Of a stretch of 64,000 bases of DNA, positions 8,963 to 18,595 are shown one piece after another. The notes under the pieces were generated by a model. That model was given only the letters and a program-made list of their open reading frames with translations, had not been told where the DNA came from and did no database searches. Position numbers and translations under genes: made by a program. Within the stretch, counting starts at the first letter, position 1; each line of letters begins with the position of its first letter. The stretch comes from Halocynthiibacter sp049608145 (GTDB lineage: Bacteria; Pseudomonadota; Alphaproteobacteria; Rhodobacterales; Rhodobacteraceae): NCBI RefSeq assembly GCF_049608145.1, contig NZ_JBMYXF010000006.1, positions 1 through 64,000 of the forward strand, read 5' to 3'.

Positions 8963-9874
8963 TCAGTCTTTCAGACCACTGGTCAAATGCAGGAACCAGT
9001 CCACGACATAGTTCACAGCCACGGTCAGCAGGGCAATCGCGCCCGCCGGCAGCAGCGGCGTCAGACCAGCTTTCAGATCGAAAGCCACATATTGCATCAA
9101 GCCCGCAGAGTCGCGCACCATTGAACCCCAGTCAGCGGTCGGGGGCTGAAGGCCCACACCCAGGAATGACAGGGATGCGATTGTCAGGAAAACAAAGCAG
9201 AACCGCAGACCAAATTCCGCAACCAGCGGCGGCATGATATTTGGCAGAACTTCGCGGCGCATCACCCAACCAAGGCCTTCGCCACGCAGACGCGCGGCTT
9301 CGACGTAATCCATCACAACCACGTTCACAGCAACGGAACGGGTGATGCGGAACACGCGGGTGCTGTCCAAGATCGCGATGATGATGATCAGGCTCCAGGC
9401 GGTCGACCCAAAGACAGACAGCAACATCAGGGCGAAAATCAGGCTTGGGATCGCCATCAGGACATCGACAAAACGCGACAGACCCTGATCAATCCAACCT
9501 CGGTCAATTGACGCAACCAGTCCCAGACCGCCACCAATCACAAAGGATAAGATAGTAGTCGCAAAGGCAATGCCCATGGTGTTCTGCGCGCCGTAAATCA
9601 GGCGTGAAAAGATATCACGGCCAATCTGATCGGTGCCAAAAACATGGCCATCGCCCCAGGGAAGATACGCCCCGAAAGAACTGTCTGCCTCGCCATAAGG
9701 CGCAAGCCACTGGGCGAAAACGGCGACAAAAACGTAAGCCGTAATCACCACCATGCCAAACCATGCGGTTAGGGGCGCTTTTTTCAGGACAATCTTCGTG
9801 CGTTCCCAGCGGGTACGACGGGTGATCGTTGTGGCAACCTCTGCGGCCGCCGAATATGTGTTCGTATCGGTCAT
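8963..9874 (-). CDS. Peptide-type ABC transporter permease (DppC-like)
   Basis: A 303-residue inner-membrane permease. A short N-terminal tail with a first membrane segment near residue 40 is followed by the DppC landmark FGTDQIGRDIFSRLIYG near residue 79. The EAA loop carries AARLRGEGLGWVMRREVLPN near residue 197. Five further membrane segments fit the BPD_transp_1 fold. It forms the translocation pore with the DppB-like partner and is driven by the fused ATPase. It sits 10 bp behind the DppB-like gene. Confidence 0.9.
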   Translation of the reverse strand: MTDTNTYSAAAEVATTITRRTRWERTKIVLKKAPLTAWFGMVVITAYVFVAVFAQWLAPYGEADSSFGAYLPWGDGHVFGTDQIGRDIFSRLIYGAQNTMGIAFATTILSFVIGGGLGLVASIDRGWIDQGLSRFVDVLMAIPSLIFALMLLSVFGSTAWSLIIIIAILDSTRVFRITRSVAVNVVVMDYVEAARLRGEGLGWVMRREVLPNIMPPLVAEFGLRFCFVFLTIASLSFLGVGLQPPTADWGSMVRDSAGLMQYVAFDLKAGLTPLLPAGAIALLTVAVNYVVDWFLHLTSGLKD

Positions 9875-9884
9875 AGGATGCCTC

Positions 9885-10862
9885 TTATTTCGGGTGCAGC
9901 AGACGGGGATTGGTCACAATGCCAATGATGTCCGCAGTCAGGTTCAACAGGATGTAGGTTGCCGCGAAGATCAACGCACAGCCCTGCACAACAGGAATGT
10001 CACGGGAAGACACCGCATCCACCATCAGCTGACCAACGCCGGGATATACAAAGACAACCTCGACAACCACAACACCCACAACCAGATAGGCCAGGTTAAA
10101 CGCGATCACAGTGGCAATCGGTGCCCAGGCATTCGGCAGTGCATGGCGCAGAATCACACGAATACGGCTTTGACCTTTCAGGCGCGCCATCTCGATATAT
10201 GGGCTGGCCAGAAGGTTAATAATTGCCGCCCGTGTCATCCGCATCATATGCGCAACAATCACAAGGGTCAGTGTCAGAGATGGCAGCAGCGATTTATACA
10301 CCTTTTCCCAAAACGGCATGTCCTCGGTGATATTGGCCAGTGTCGGCAGGCCGAACCACAGGGCTGAAAACAAAATCAGGATATAGGCGACAAAGAATTC
10401 TGGAAAAGAAATCGATGTCAGCGTCATTGCATTCACCACACGGTCATAGATCGAGTTGCGCCACAAAGCGGCGGTGATCCCAAGAAACAGTGCCAGTGGA
10501 ACAGCAACCAAAGCAGTGATGCTGGCCAGGAACAATGTATTTTCCAGACGAGGAGCGATGAGTTCAAGCACAGGGCGGGAACGGTCCACGCCGGATGATG
10601 CCCGGCCAGAGAAGGATGTGCCAAAATCGCCTGTTGCGACGGCGCCAACCCAATCAAGGTAACGACGCCACGCAGGTTGATCCAAGCCTAACTCACGCCG
10701 GAATGCCGCAACGGTTTCTTCCGTTGCCGCCTGTCCCAGCACCGCTTCACCAAAGTCACCCGGCAAAAACTGGATTGCGCTGAAAATCACCAGCGACACG
10801 AAAAACAAGGTCACCACCCCAAGCGCCAAGCGCTTTAGAATGGTTTGCAGAATTAGATTCAC
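9885..10862 (-). CDS. Peptide-type ABC transporter permease (DppB-like)
   Basis: A 325-residue permease. The N-terminus LGVVTLFFVSLVIFSAIQFLPGD is the first membrane segment, followed by the periplasmic loop typical of DppB with GLDQPAWRRY. The EAA loop reads MARLKGQSRIRVILRHALPNAW near residue 222. The last segment includes VEVVFVYPGVGQLM, a DppB hallmark. It is the first gene of the minus-strand transporter operon, facing the two binding-protein genes across a 376-bp control region. Confidence 0.9.
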   Translation of the reverse strand: MNLILQTILKRLALGVVTLFFVSLVIFSAIQFLPGDFGEAVLGQAATEETVAAFRRELGLDQPAWRRYLDWVGAVATGDFGTSFSGRASSGVDRSRPVLELIAPRLENTLFLASITALVAVPLALFLGITAALWRNSIYDRVVNAMTLTSISFPEFFVAYILILFSALWFGLPTLANITEDMPFWEKVYKSLLPSLTLTLVIVAHMMRMTRAAIINLLASPYIEMARLKGQSRIRVILRHALPNAWAPIATVIAFNLAYLVVGVVVVEVVFVYPGVGQLMVDAVSSRDIPVVQGCALIFAATYILLNLTADIIGIVTNPRLLHPK

Positions 10863-11238
10863 GATTTCCCCCCTGGCGCGGGACAGCCTTTACCTGATTG
10901 GCAGGCCGTTCTCTCGCGCTCATCTGTTTGAGACATGCTATGCAGTGCAAAGGTGATCTGTAAAGGCGCTTTGGGCAGTGACATGTCGTTTTTCTCCCTC
11001 AGACACCCCAAGAAATACATTGCACACAAACAAATGCCACACAGCAATGTCGCATTTGAGACAAAAACATCCGAAAATTACACACCCATATTTCGCATTA
11101 AAAACACAAAGCGTCGCTTATGAAGTTCAAACTGGTAAAACGGCATTTTGATCCCTGGAAACGCACTATTTTATTTGGAGCACAGGCCCCACGCGTGTAG
11201 CCTGCCGACGAGGAATAAACACCACAGGGAGAAAACAA
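10863..11238. promoter_or_regulatory. Divergent control region between permease operon and binding-protein genes
   Basis: No gene is visible in these 376 bp. The stretch is AT-rich in its right half, as expected of back-to-back promoters. A short perfect dyad, AAGCG-T-CGCTT, lies at 11109-11119. A GGGAG ribosome site precedes the 11239 start. No promoter hexamers stand out clearly enough to assign. Confidence 0.45.
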
Positions 11239-12849
11239 ATGCGTTCTCGCAAAGACCTCTATATCCAACAACAGAAACAAAAACTGACGGCTGGCACGAT
11301 TTCCCGCCGCGGCTTTATGCAATCCATGGTTGCTGCCGGCGTTGTGATTCCGACAGCTCTGGGCTGGGCCAATCAGGCAATGGCTGCAACACCGAAAAAA
11401 GGTGGCAAGTTCATTCAGGGTATCGCGGCGGGTTCCACCACCGACGTGCTTGACCCATCCACCTATGAAAACAACTTTATTGGTTCCATCGGGTATCTGT
11501 TCGGCAACACGCTGACCGAAGTAAACAACCGCAATGAACTGGTTGGTGAACTGGCAGAAACCTTCGAATCCGAAGATGCTCAGACATGGCGCTTTAACAT
11601 CCGTCAGGGTGTCGAATTCCACAACGGCAAAACTCTGACCACGGATGATGTGATCGCGTCCATCAACATGCACCGCGGCGAAGATTCGACTTCTGCTGCA
11701 AAAGGCATCGTTTCACCGATCAAAGACATCACAGCAGACGGCAACACCGTTGTCTTCACCCTTGATGCACCAAACGCCGACTTCCCCTACATGATGAGTG
11801 ATTATCACCTGCAGATCCTGCCGCTTTCCGCAGATGGCAGCCTTGATCCGCATTCAGGTATCGGCACCGGCACCTATAAAATCGACGCTTATGATCCCGG
11901 TGTACGTGCAACTGCCACACGTTTTGGCAACGCATGGAAAGAAGGCGCAGGCCATTTCGACGAAGTAGAAATCCTGGCTCTGCTTGATCCCACTGCACGT
12001 CAAAACGCTTTGCTGTCCGGCGACGTTCACGCGATTGACCGTGTAGATCCAAAAACCGTTGCCTTGCTGGGCCGCGCACCAAACATCAACATCGAAGAAG
12101 TCACAGGCACCCTGCACTATGTCTTCCCGATGCGTGGCGATGCGGCACCGTTTGACAACAACGATCTGCGTCTGGCGCTGAAATATTCCATCAAACGTCA
12201 AGAACTTGTCGACAAGATCCTGCACGGCCATGGCGCACTGGGCAACGACCACCCGATTTCCACAGCAAACCGCTTCCACGCATCCGACCTGCCACAGCGC
12301 GAGTTTGACGCAGACAAAGCGCGTTACCACTATGAGAAATCCGGTCACTCTGGCACCATCGAACTGTCTGCATCTGACGCAGCTTTCGCAGGCGCTGTAG
12401 ACGCGGCCCAGTTGATCGCAGCATCCGCACAGGAAGTTGGCATTGATGTGCAGGTTGTGCGTGAGCCTTCCGATGGTTACTGGTCCAACGTCTGGAACAA
12501 GAAACCTTGGTGTGCATCTTACTGGTCTGGTCGCCCGACCGAAGACTGGATGTTCACATCTGGCTACGTTCAGGAATCAGAATGGAACGACACAGCCTTC
12601 CGCGACACGCCAAGTGCAGATCGCTTCAACGCGATCGTCACCGAAGCGCGTTCCGAGCTGGACCAAGACAAACGTCGCGGCATGTATGCTGAGGCACAGC
12701 AGCTTCTGGCAGACGACAGTGGTACGACCGTTCCAATGTTTGCAAACTACATCATGGGTGTTTCTAAAGAAATCGCACATGACGAAAACATCGCATCCAA
12801 CTGGACACTGGACGGCACCAAAGCCGCTGAACGCTGGTGGTTCGCATAA
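11239..12849 (+). CDS. ABC transporter substrate-binding protein, family 5 (copy 1)
   Basis: A 536-residue SBP_bac_5 protein. It has a Tat signal: SRRGFMQSMVAAGVV at residues 26-40, then an Ala-rich cleavage region WANQAMAA. Mature-part landmarks include TWRFNIRQGVEFHNGKTLTTDDV, typical of peptide-, nickel- or opine-binding proteins of this family. It would capture substrate in the periplasm for the divergently transcribed permease/ATPase operon. It is strikingly similar to the next gene, sharing long identical blocks such as LLDPTARQNALLSGDVHAID, so the two arose by tandem duplication. A GGGAG site precedes the ATG. A terminator follows. Confidence 0.9.
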   Translation: MRSRKDLYIQQQKQKLTAGTISRRGFMQSMVAAGVVIPTALGWANQAMAATPKKGGKFIQGIAAGSTTDVLDPSTYENNFIGSIGYLFGNTLTEVNNRNELVGELAETFESEDAQTWRFNIRQGVEFHNGKTLTTDDVIASINMHRGEDSTSAAKGIVSPIKDITADGNTVVFTLDAPNADFPYMMSDYHLQILPLSADGSLDPHSGIGTGTYKIDAYDPGVRATATRFGNAWKEGAGHFDEVEILALLDPTARQNALLSGDVHAIDRVDPKTVALLGRAPNINIEEVTGTLHYVFPMRGDAAPFDNNDLRLALKYSIKRQELVDKILHGHGALGNDHPISTANRFHASDLPQREFDADKARYHYEKSGHSGTIELSASDAAFAGAVDAAQLIAASAQEVGIDVQVVREPSDGYWSNVWNKKPWCASYWSGRPTEDWMFTSGYVQESEWNDTAFRDTPSADRFNAIVTEARSELDQDKRRGMYAEAQQLLADDSGTTVPMFANYIMGVSKEIAHDENIASNWTLDGTKAAERWWFA

Positions 12850-12883
12850 GCTGACCTTCCCATCGGGAAACTCAGTAAAAAAC

Positions 12884-12918
12884 AAAAACGCAGCGGTGGT
12901 TTCATCGCTGCGTTTTTT
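12884..12918 (+). terminator. Rho-independent terminator after first binding-protein gene
   Basis: A 12-base stem (AAAAACGCAGCG with CGCTGCGTTTTT) closes a 10-base loop and ends in a T run. It separates the two paralogous binding-protein genes, so the second copy probably has its own promoter between 12919 and 13061. Confidence 0.88.
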
Positions 12919-13061
12919 GTTTCGAAAACGACACCATAGGTCGCACACCGCCACAAAATGCATAAAAACGACATAGCTGTTTATTTTGCGACCCCTCTCG
13001 CTTAAGGTGGCACCGGAAGGGGCATCAAAAGCCCTGCCAAATACACCAAGGGAGAGACCGA

Positions 13062-14663
13062 ATGCTTTCACGCAAAAATGCTTTTATTGCGTCGCAGAAA
13101 CAGAAACTGACCAACCAACAAATTTCACGCCGTAGCTTTATGCAGTCCATGGTTGCTGCCGGCGTTGTCGTGCCAACCGCCCTGAGCTGGGCGAACCAAG
13201 CGATGGCCGCAACACCGAAATCTGGTGGTAAGTTCATCATGGGCATGGCGCATGGCTCGACCACTGACAGCATCAGCCCTCTTACCTATGAAAACGGTTT
13301 TCAGACGGTCATGGGCTTTCTCTGGGGCAACTGTTTGACCGAAGTTGCAGCAAACGGTGATCTTGTTGGCGACATCGCCGAAAGCTTCGAATCTGAGGAT
13401 GCACAGACCTGGCGTTTTAAAATCCGCGCGGGTGTTGAGTTCCACAATGGCAAATCCGTGACCCCAGAAGATGTCGTTGCATCTATCAACCTGCACCGGG
13501 GTGAAGATTCCACTTCTGCAGCAAAAGGCGTTGTCGCCCCGATCCAGGACATGGCGATTGATGGCGATACAGTGGTGTTCACCCTTGCAACACCAAATGC
13601 TGACTTTCCATATCTGATGAGCGACTATCACCTCATCATCATGCCATCTGAGAATGGCGATGTAGATGTGACCTCGGGCATTGGCACCGGTGCCTATAAG
13701 GTCGATGGTTTTGAACCCGGCGTGCGTCTCAATACCTCCCGGAACGCCAACTACTATAAGCCTGCCTATTTTGACGAAGTCGAAGTTCTGGCCCTGCTCG
13801 ATCCAACTGCGCGTCAGAATGCTCTGTTATCCGGCGACGTGCATGCCATTGACCGCATCGATCCAAAAACAGTCAATCTCTTGGGCCGTGCGCCGAATGT
13901 CGACATTCTTGAGAAAACCGGCACGCTGCATTACACCTTCCCAATGCGTGTAGATGCCGCGCCCTTCGACAATTACGATCTGCGCATGGCGCTGAAACTG
14001 TCGATCCCACGTCAAGAACTTGTCGACAAAATCCTGCTGGGTCATGGTGCGCTTGGCAATGATCACCCGATCTCTACAGCCAACCCTTACCATGCATCTG
14101 ATTTACCACAGCGTGAAGTCGACATCGACAAAGCCCGCCACCACTATGAAAAATCCGGTCATTCCGGTGCCATTCAACTGTCGGCTTCTGATGCAGCCTT
14201 TGCCGGTGCCGTAGATGCAGCCCAGCTGATCGCAGCTTCTGCGGCCAAAGCAGGCATCGACATCGAAGTGGTACGTGAACCTTCTGATGGTTACTGGTCC
14301 AACGTTTGGAACAAGAAACCTTGGTGTGCGTGCTACTGGGGTGGTCGTCCGACTGAAGACTGGATGTTTGCATCTGCTTATGTCGCTGACACGGAATGGA
14401 ACGACACGGCTTGGCGCACGACCGATTCTGCTGTGCGCTTCAACGAAGTCGTTCTTGAAGCCCGTGCAGAACTGGATCAGGACAAACGTCGTATGCAATA
14501 TGCCGAAGCTCAGACCCTTATCCATGATGATGGTGGTGCGATTGTTCCGATGTTTGCAAATTACATCATGGGTCTGTCCAAAGATGTGGCGCATTCTGAT
14601 GACGTGGCTGCGAACTGGACCATGGATGGTTCCAAAGCGGGCGAACGCTGGTGGTTTGCATAA
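13062..14663 (+). CDS. ABC transporter substrate-binding protein, family 5 (copy 2)
   Basis: A 533-residue paralogue of the preceding gene, aligning end to end with only small gaps. It shares the N-terminal pattern with a Tat signal (SRRSFMQSMVAAGVV) and the block TSAAKG near residue 146. Differences cluster in the first mature segment (IMGMAHGSTTDSISPLTYENG against the first copy) and in scattered loops, so substrate range may differ. It is preceded by its own AT-rich promoter-like stretch and followed by a strong terminator, so it is probably transcribed independently of copy 1. Confidence 0.9.
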   Translation: MLSRKNAFIASQKQKLTNQQISRRSFMQSMVAAGVVVPTALSWANQAMAATPKSGGKFIMGMAHGSTTDSISPLTYENGFQTVMGFLWGNCLTEVAANGDLVGDIAESFESEDAQTWRFKIRAGVEFHNGKSVTPEDVVASINLHRGEDSTSAAKGVVAPIQDMAIDGDTVVFTLATPNADFPYLMSDYHLIIMPSENGDVDVTSGIGTGAYKVDGFEPGVRLNTSRNANYYKPAYFDEVEVLALLDPTARQNALLSGDVHAIDRIDPKTVNLLGRAPNVDILEKTGTLHYTFPMRVDAAPFDNYDLRMALKLSIPRQELVDKILLGHGALGNDHPISTANPYHASDLPQREVDIDKARHHYEKSGHSGAIQLSASDAAFAGAVDAAQLIAASAAKAGIDIEVVREPSDGYWSNVWNKKPWCACYWGGRPTEDWMFASAYVADTEWNDTAWRTTDSAVRFNEVVLEARAELDQDKRRMQYAEAQTLIHDDGGAIVPMFANYIMGLSKDVAHSDDVAANWTMDGSKAGERWWFA

Positions 14664-14683
14664 GCTATTGACTTAGAAACGAC

Positions 14684-14720
14684 AACAACGGCGGGGCGTT
14701 CCCCGCCGTTGTTATTTTGA
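14684..14720 (+). terminator. Rho-independent terminator after second binding-protein gene
   Basis: A perfect 13-bp stem (AACAACGGCGGGG with CCCCGCCGTTGTT) closes a CGTT loop and is followed by ATTTTG. It begins 20 bp after the stop codon. Confidence 0.88.
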
Positions 14721-14757
14721 TTGCGCCAACAATTTGCGGGCCCTATTTAACGCCACT

Positions 14758-15669
14758 ATGAAGATGATTATTGATACCGATCCGGGCGTAGATGATGCGA
14801 TCGCCATTGCCCTGGCTCATGCGTTACCAGAAATTAACCTGATCGGCCTGACCACAGTGTTTGGCAACACCCGTGTGGATCAGTCCAGCCGCAATGCGCG
14901 TTTCCTGTTGGATATGCTTGGTTCAGATGCCCCCGTGGCCGAAGGCGCGGCAAAGCCTTGGAATGATTATCCGTTTGAACCCTCGGCGTGGGTACATGGT
15001 CCGGAAGGTCTCGGAGATCTGGCCGAAGTGCCGCAAATCGGCAAAAATCATCCCCTTCCCGCCGCTGAGTTCCTAGTCGAAATGGCCCGGCAACACAAAG
15101 GCGAACTGGTCATCTGCGCGATTGCGCCCCTGACCAACATCGCAGACGCCCTAGCCCTTGATCCCGAATTTGCCGACAATCTGGGCAAGCTTGTGATCAT
15201 GGGCGGCAATCTGCATTGCCCCGGCAACATCACCGAATATGCCGAAGCCAATATCTATCACGATCCCAATGCGGCAGACGCTGTTTTCGCCAGCAACCTG
15301 AAGACGGTGATGGTGGGTCTTGATGTGACCCTGCAAACCTTGCTTGTGCCCGAAGATTTTGCGGCTCTTGCCGCAAGTGCCCCGACAACAGGTGGCTTTA
15401 TCAATCGGATTTCGGAATTCTACCTGAAGTTCTACAAAGAGGTTGCAAACTTGGACGGCTGTCCGATGCATGATGCGGCTGCCATTCTTGCCTGTTCGGA
15501 TCCCGATTGGTTCGGGCACGAGACCACTGGCTTAAAGGTCAGCTCAGATGGTGACAATATCGGCGCGACCCTTGCGGACACCAGCCGACCCAATGTGCAA
15601 GTGGCAACAAAAATTGACGCAAAGGCCGCATTAAGTAAGCTTAAATCCGCCCTATCCCACTTACACTGA
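14758..15669 (+). CDS. Inosine-uridine preferring nucleoside hydrolase family protein
   Basis: About 303 residues. The N-terminal calcium-binding motif IDTDPGVDDAIAI starts at residue 4 and is diagnostic of the IunH/RihA family. VFGNT, PLTNIA and IMGGN motifs follow in the usual order. These enzymes hydrolyse ribonucleosides to base and ribose for purine and pyrimidine salvage. The start is uncertain: ATG at 14758 gives MKMIIDTDPG, and TTG at 14734 would add 8 residues; neither has a strong ribosome site. It lies just after a terminator, so it begins its own transcript, perhaps with the membrane protein gene 30 bp downstream. Confidence 0.85.
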   Translation: MKMIIDTDPGVDDAIAIALAHALPEINLIGLTTVFGNTRVDQSSRNARFLLDMLGSDAPVAEGAAKPWNDYPFEPSAWVHGPEGLGDLAEVPQIGKNHPLPAAEFLVEMARQHKGELVICAIAPLTNIADALALDPEFADNLGKLVIMGGNLHCPGNITEYAEANIYHDPNAADAVFASNLKTVMVGLDVTLQTLLVPEDFAALAASAPTTGGFINRISEFYLKFYKEVANLDGCPMHDAAAILACSDPDWFGHETTGLKVSSDGDNIGATLADTSRPNVQVATKIDAKAALSKLKSALSHLH

Positions 15670-15699
15670 CACCAGCCTTCCAGCGCGAAAGGATCCCCA

Positions 15700-16437
15700 A
15701 TGGCCGGCATATACGCTGTGATGTATCTAATCGCGTACGTTCTTCCTGTGATTGGGACGCTTTGCATTGCTTGGCTGCTGTGGCGCTTCTGGCTGAAACG
15801 ATATTCCTTTGTTGGGGGGCTTGTCGCACTCATGGTCAGCTTTGCTGCATCCTGTGTGGTGCCCGCATTTGACCAAGTGAAGCTTCGGCAGAGCATCGCC
15901 ACATTTGCCCAGGATGAAGTCCTACCGGATCAGTTAAGCCTACCTCCTGGGCGCTTACTGGTGATCGAAGATTCAAGTGGGGCGGGTGTTCAATGCGGCT
16001 ACCCCTGCCCGATTAAAGACCTGCCATTTGCAACCGAGCTACGTCAGGTATTCGGTACCAATGCCTTGGGGGCACTTGGTGATCGTCCGGTTGGCCGCCA
16101 TGATTTATGGCATATCATTGACACGCCTGATCGTACGGCGCCCTTCCCTTTTGACTACGCTTGGGTTTCTTTATCTGCGTATAACTTCCACGCCATTCCA
16201 GATGATGGCAGCTATAAAATGCCCCATTGGCCCGACACGGCCAAAGGCGTTCACATGCTCTTGCCTATTCCTGACAACGGGATGCTCGATTTTGCCACAG
16301 CAGAGGTTCTGTATCGTCGCTTTAATGTTCAGGATGACATTGGGCGTTTCTTCCTATGGGGCCTCACACAAAAAACGGTGCAATCGCCAACCCTTAATGA
16401 GATCGTGCAAGACCTGCAGGACAGAATATCCAAATAG
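15700..16437 (+). CDS. Membrane-anchored protein of unknown function
   Basis: A 245-residue protein I do not recognise. Two membrane segments occupy residues 3-25 and 37-55, followed by a soluble domain of about 190 residues, predicted outside the membrane. It contains a CGYPCPI motif near residue 99 and a tryptophan- and histidine-rich centre (RHDLWHIIDTP). A clear AAAGGA site lies upstream of the ATG. It follows the nucleoside hydrolase by 30 bp and may share its transcript. The CxxxC pair could be a disulfide or metal site; that is conjecture. Confidence 0.6.
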   Translation: MAGIYAVMYLIAYVLPVIGTLCIAWLLWRFWLKRYSFVGGLVALMVSFAASCVVPAFDQVKLRQSIATFAQDEVLPDQLSLPPGRLLVIEDSSGAGVQCGYPCPIKDLPFATELRQVFGTNALGALGDRPVGRHDLWHIIDTPDRTAPFPFDYAWVSLSAYNFHAIPDDGSYKMPHWPDTAKGVHMLLPIPDNGMLDFATAEVLYRRFNVQDDIGRFFLWGLTQKTVQSPTLNEIVQDLQDRISK

Positions 16438-16563
16438 GCGCACCAGAACGGCTAATGCCAGTGAGGGAAATTCGGCCAGCCACTCTCATCGAAACTTTGC
16501 TCGAAAGAGACCGGAACAAAACCGTGACAAGTCCAGTAAACCAGCAGATCCTGTCTATTCCTC

Positions 16564-18066
16564 TTATGAAATCAAGCGCGATACAGCATCCTGCCAGCGG
16601 GCGTAATCAACATCTGCGCCCCCTGCATCCTGTTGCGCTTCAAACCGACAATCAAGCGCCCAGGCTTTGCTGAACTCTTCAGGCCCCGGACACACACCCG
16701 CCTGCATGCCCGCAAGCCATGCCACGCCCAAAGCCGTTGTTTCCGTCACAGTCGGGCGGTCCACTGGTGCCTGAAGCTGATCGGCCAGGGCCTGCATCGT
16801 CCAGTCACTGTCGGCCATACCGCCATCCACACGCAACACCGTATCCGCAGCCCCCCCCGGCCAGTCAGCCTCGATCGCACGAACCAGGTCACGGGTCTGA
16901 AACGCCACGCTCTGCAAAGCCGCCTGGGCAATCTCGGCGGGGCCAGATCCCCGTGTCAGGCCAAAAATAGCACCCCGACATTGCGCATTCCAATAAGGTG
17001 CACCCAGCCCCGTGAAAGCGGGAACAAAAGTCAGGACAGCTTCGGGATCCGCGGACGCGGCAAGCATCTGTGTTTCACCCGCGTCTTTAATCATTTGCAA
17101 CCCATCACGCAGCCATTGCACCACAGCGCCCGCAATAAAGATTGAGCCCTCCAACGCATAACTGGGTTTACCGTCCAGCTGACAAGCAATGGTTGTCAGC
17201 AACCGGTTCTGGGAAAAGACCGGCGTATCGCCCGTGTTCATCAGGGCAAAACAGCCTGTGCCATAGGTGGATTTCATCATGCCGGGGGCAAAACATGCCT
17301 GGCCTACAGCGGCGGCTTGCTGGTCCCCCGCAACACCGCGTATGGGCACCGCAGCACCATCAAACACATGGGGTGCAGTTGCGCCAAACTCGGCCGCGCA
17401 ATCCATGACCTCAGGCATCATGTTGGCGGGAATTTCGAACAGTTGCAACAAATCCTGATCCCAGCAACCTTCCTGGATATTATACAACATCGTGCGCGCC
17501 GCATTTGTGGCATCAGTCACATGGGAAATGCCACCGGTCAGGCGCCAGATCAGGAAGGTATCCACCGTACCAAACAACAGATTTCCAGCTTCGGCCCCGG
17601 CGCGTGCGCCTTCCACATTCTCCAGAATCCAGCGCAATTTCGTCGCACTGAAATAGGGGTCAGCCAGCAGACCGGTTTTACTTCTGATTTCCAGTTCATG
17701 CCCGGCATCGCGCAACCCATCGCAATAATCAGCGGTCCGACGATCCTGCCAGACAATTGCATTATAGACAGGCAGCCCGCTGATTTTGTCCCAGACAATT
17801 GTCGTTTCACGCTGGTTGGTGATGCCAATCCCTGCCAGGTCATCCGCCGTAATCCCGGCTTTGGAAAGGGCCTCGTGGCATGTGCGCACAGTCGTTTCCC
17901 AAAGATCTTCAGGGTTATGTTCAACCCAGCCTGACGCAGGAAAATACTGTTCGAATTCTTCCTGCGCAGTGGCCATAGGCACGGGCAACCCCTGCGCATC
18001 TGTCTGAAAAACAATGGCCCGTGTTGATGTCGTGCCCTGGTCAATCGCGAGAATGAAACCATTCAT
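16564..18066 (-). CDS. glpK: Glycerol kinase
   Basis: A 500-residue FGGY kinase. The N-terminal phosphate loop reads AIDQGTTSTRAIVF at residues 6-19. Landmarks include TNQRETTIVWD near residue 82, GVAGDQQAA near residue 256, and the C-terminal RVDGGMADSDW that binds ATP. It phosphorylates glycerol to glycerol 3-phosphate in the cytoplasm. The start at 18066 matches the family N-terminus and has AAGGA upstream. No glycerol permease or glycerol-3-phosphate dehydrogenase gene adjoins it here, so it stands alone in this window. The 126 bp between it and the preceding convergent gene hold nothing recognisable. Confidence 0.93.
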   Translation of the reverse strand: MNGFILAIDQGTTSTRAIVFQTDAQGLPVPMATAQEEFEQYFPASGWVEHNPEDLWETTVRTCHEALSKAGITADDLAGIGITNQRETTIVWDKISGLPVYNAIVWQDRRTADYCDGLRDAGHELEIRSKTGLLADPYFSATKLRWILENVEGARAGAEAGNLLFGTVDTFLIWRLTGGISHVTDATNAARTMLYNIQEGCWDQDLLQLFEIPANMMPEVMDCAAEFGATAPHVFDGAAVPIRGVAGDQQAAAVGQACFAPGMMKSTYGTGCFALMNTGDTPVFSQNRLLTTIACQLDGKPSYALEGSIFIAGAVVQWLRDGLQMIKDAGETQMLAASADPEAVLTFVPAFTGLGAPYWNAQCRGAIFGLTRGSGPAEIAQAALQSVAFQTRDLVRAIEADWPGGAADTVLRVDGGMADSDWTMQALADQLQAPVDRPTVTETTALGVAWLAGMQAGVCPGPEEFSKAWALDCRFEAQQDAGGADVDYARWQDAVSRLIS

Positions 18067-18205
18067 GTTCTGCTCAGTCCTTTGCTTCTGCAAACGCATC
18101 TCTGCGCCCCTGTTGTGTGGGTTGTCACATATGTGACATGCAAGAGCATCAGGATCAAATACCCTTTAGGTAAGATGCAGGTAAATCCGGGGTTGCACCC
18201 CGGCG

Positions 18206-18595
18206 CTATCCATTGCCAATGATACCCGTCAGAATCGGGCAATCAGGACGGTCATCACCGGCACAAGCATCCACCAGATGGGACAAAGTTTCCCGCATGG
18301 CCTGCAAATCATTGATCTTGTTATCAATTGCAGACAGATGCTTACGGGTGATTGATTTCACCTCTGCACTGGTGCGCGTGTCATCTTGATACAGGCCCAA
18401 CAGAATGCGACAGTCTTCGATTGAAAACCCAAGCCTACGTGCCCGGGCCAGAAATGTTAGGTTGTGCAGATCCCGTTCACCAAAAAACCGGTATCCATTG
18501 GCGGCACGTGCCGGGCGGATCAAATCGATTTCCTCATAATAGCGAATGGTTTTCACCGGCAGATCCGTATGGTCAGATGCATCTTTGATATTCAT
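18206..18595 (-). CDS. cueR: MerR-family copper-responsive regulator (CueR)
   Basis: A 129-residue MerR protein. The N-terminal HTH includes LPVKTIRYYEEIDLI, followed by the coiled-coil dimer helix. The C-terminal metal loop reads CAGDDRPDCPIL, two cysteines seven residues apart as in CueR and HmrR, which bind Cu(I) linearly. Such regulators twist an over-long promoter spacer to turn on copper efflux. The start (18595) overlaps the copA stop by four bases (ATGA), so the regulator is made from the same transcript it activates; a matching 19-bp-spacer promoter lies before copA. Confidence 0.9.
   Translation of the reverse strand: MNIKDASDHTDLPVKTIRYYEEIDLIRPARAANGYRFFGERDLHNLTFLARARRLGFSIEDCRILLGLYQDDTRTSAEVKSITRKHLSAIDNKINDLQAMRETLSHLVDACAGDDRPDCPILTGIIGNG

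Noticed and set aside
11109..11119. Dyad AAGCG-T-CGCTT in the ABC-transporter control region taken as an operator
   Set aside because: The arms are only 5 bp and no regulator gene is adjacent, so the match could be chance. It is noted in the region entry but not claimed as a site.
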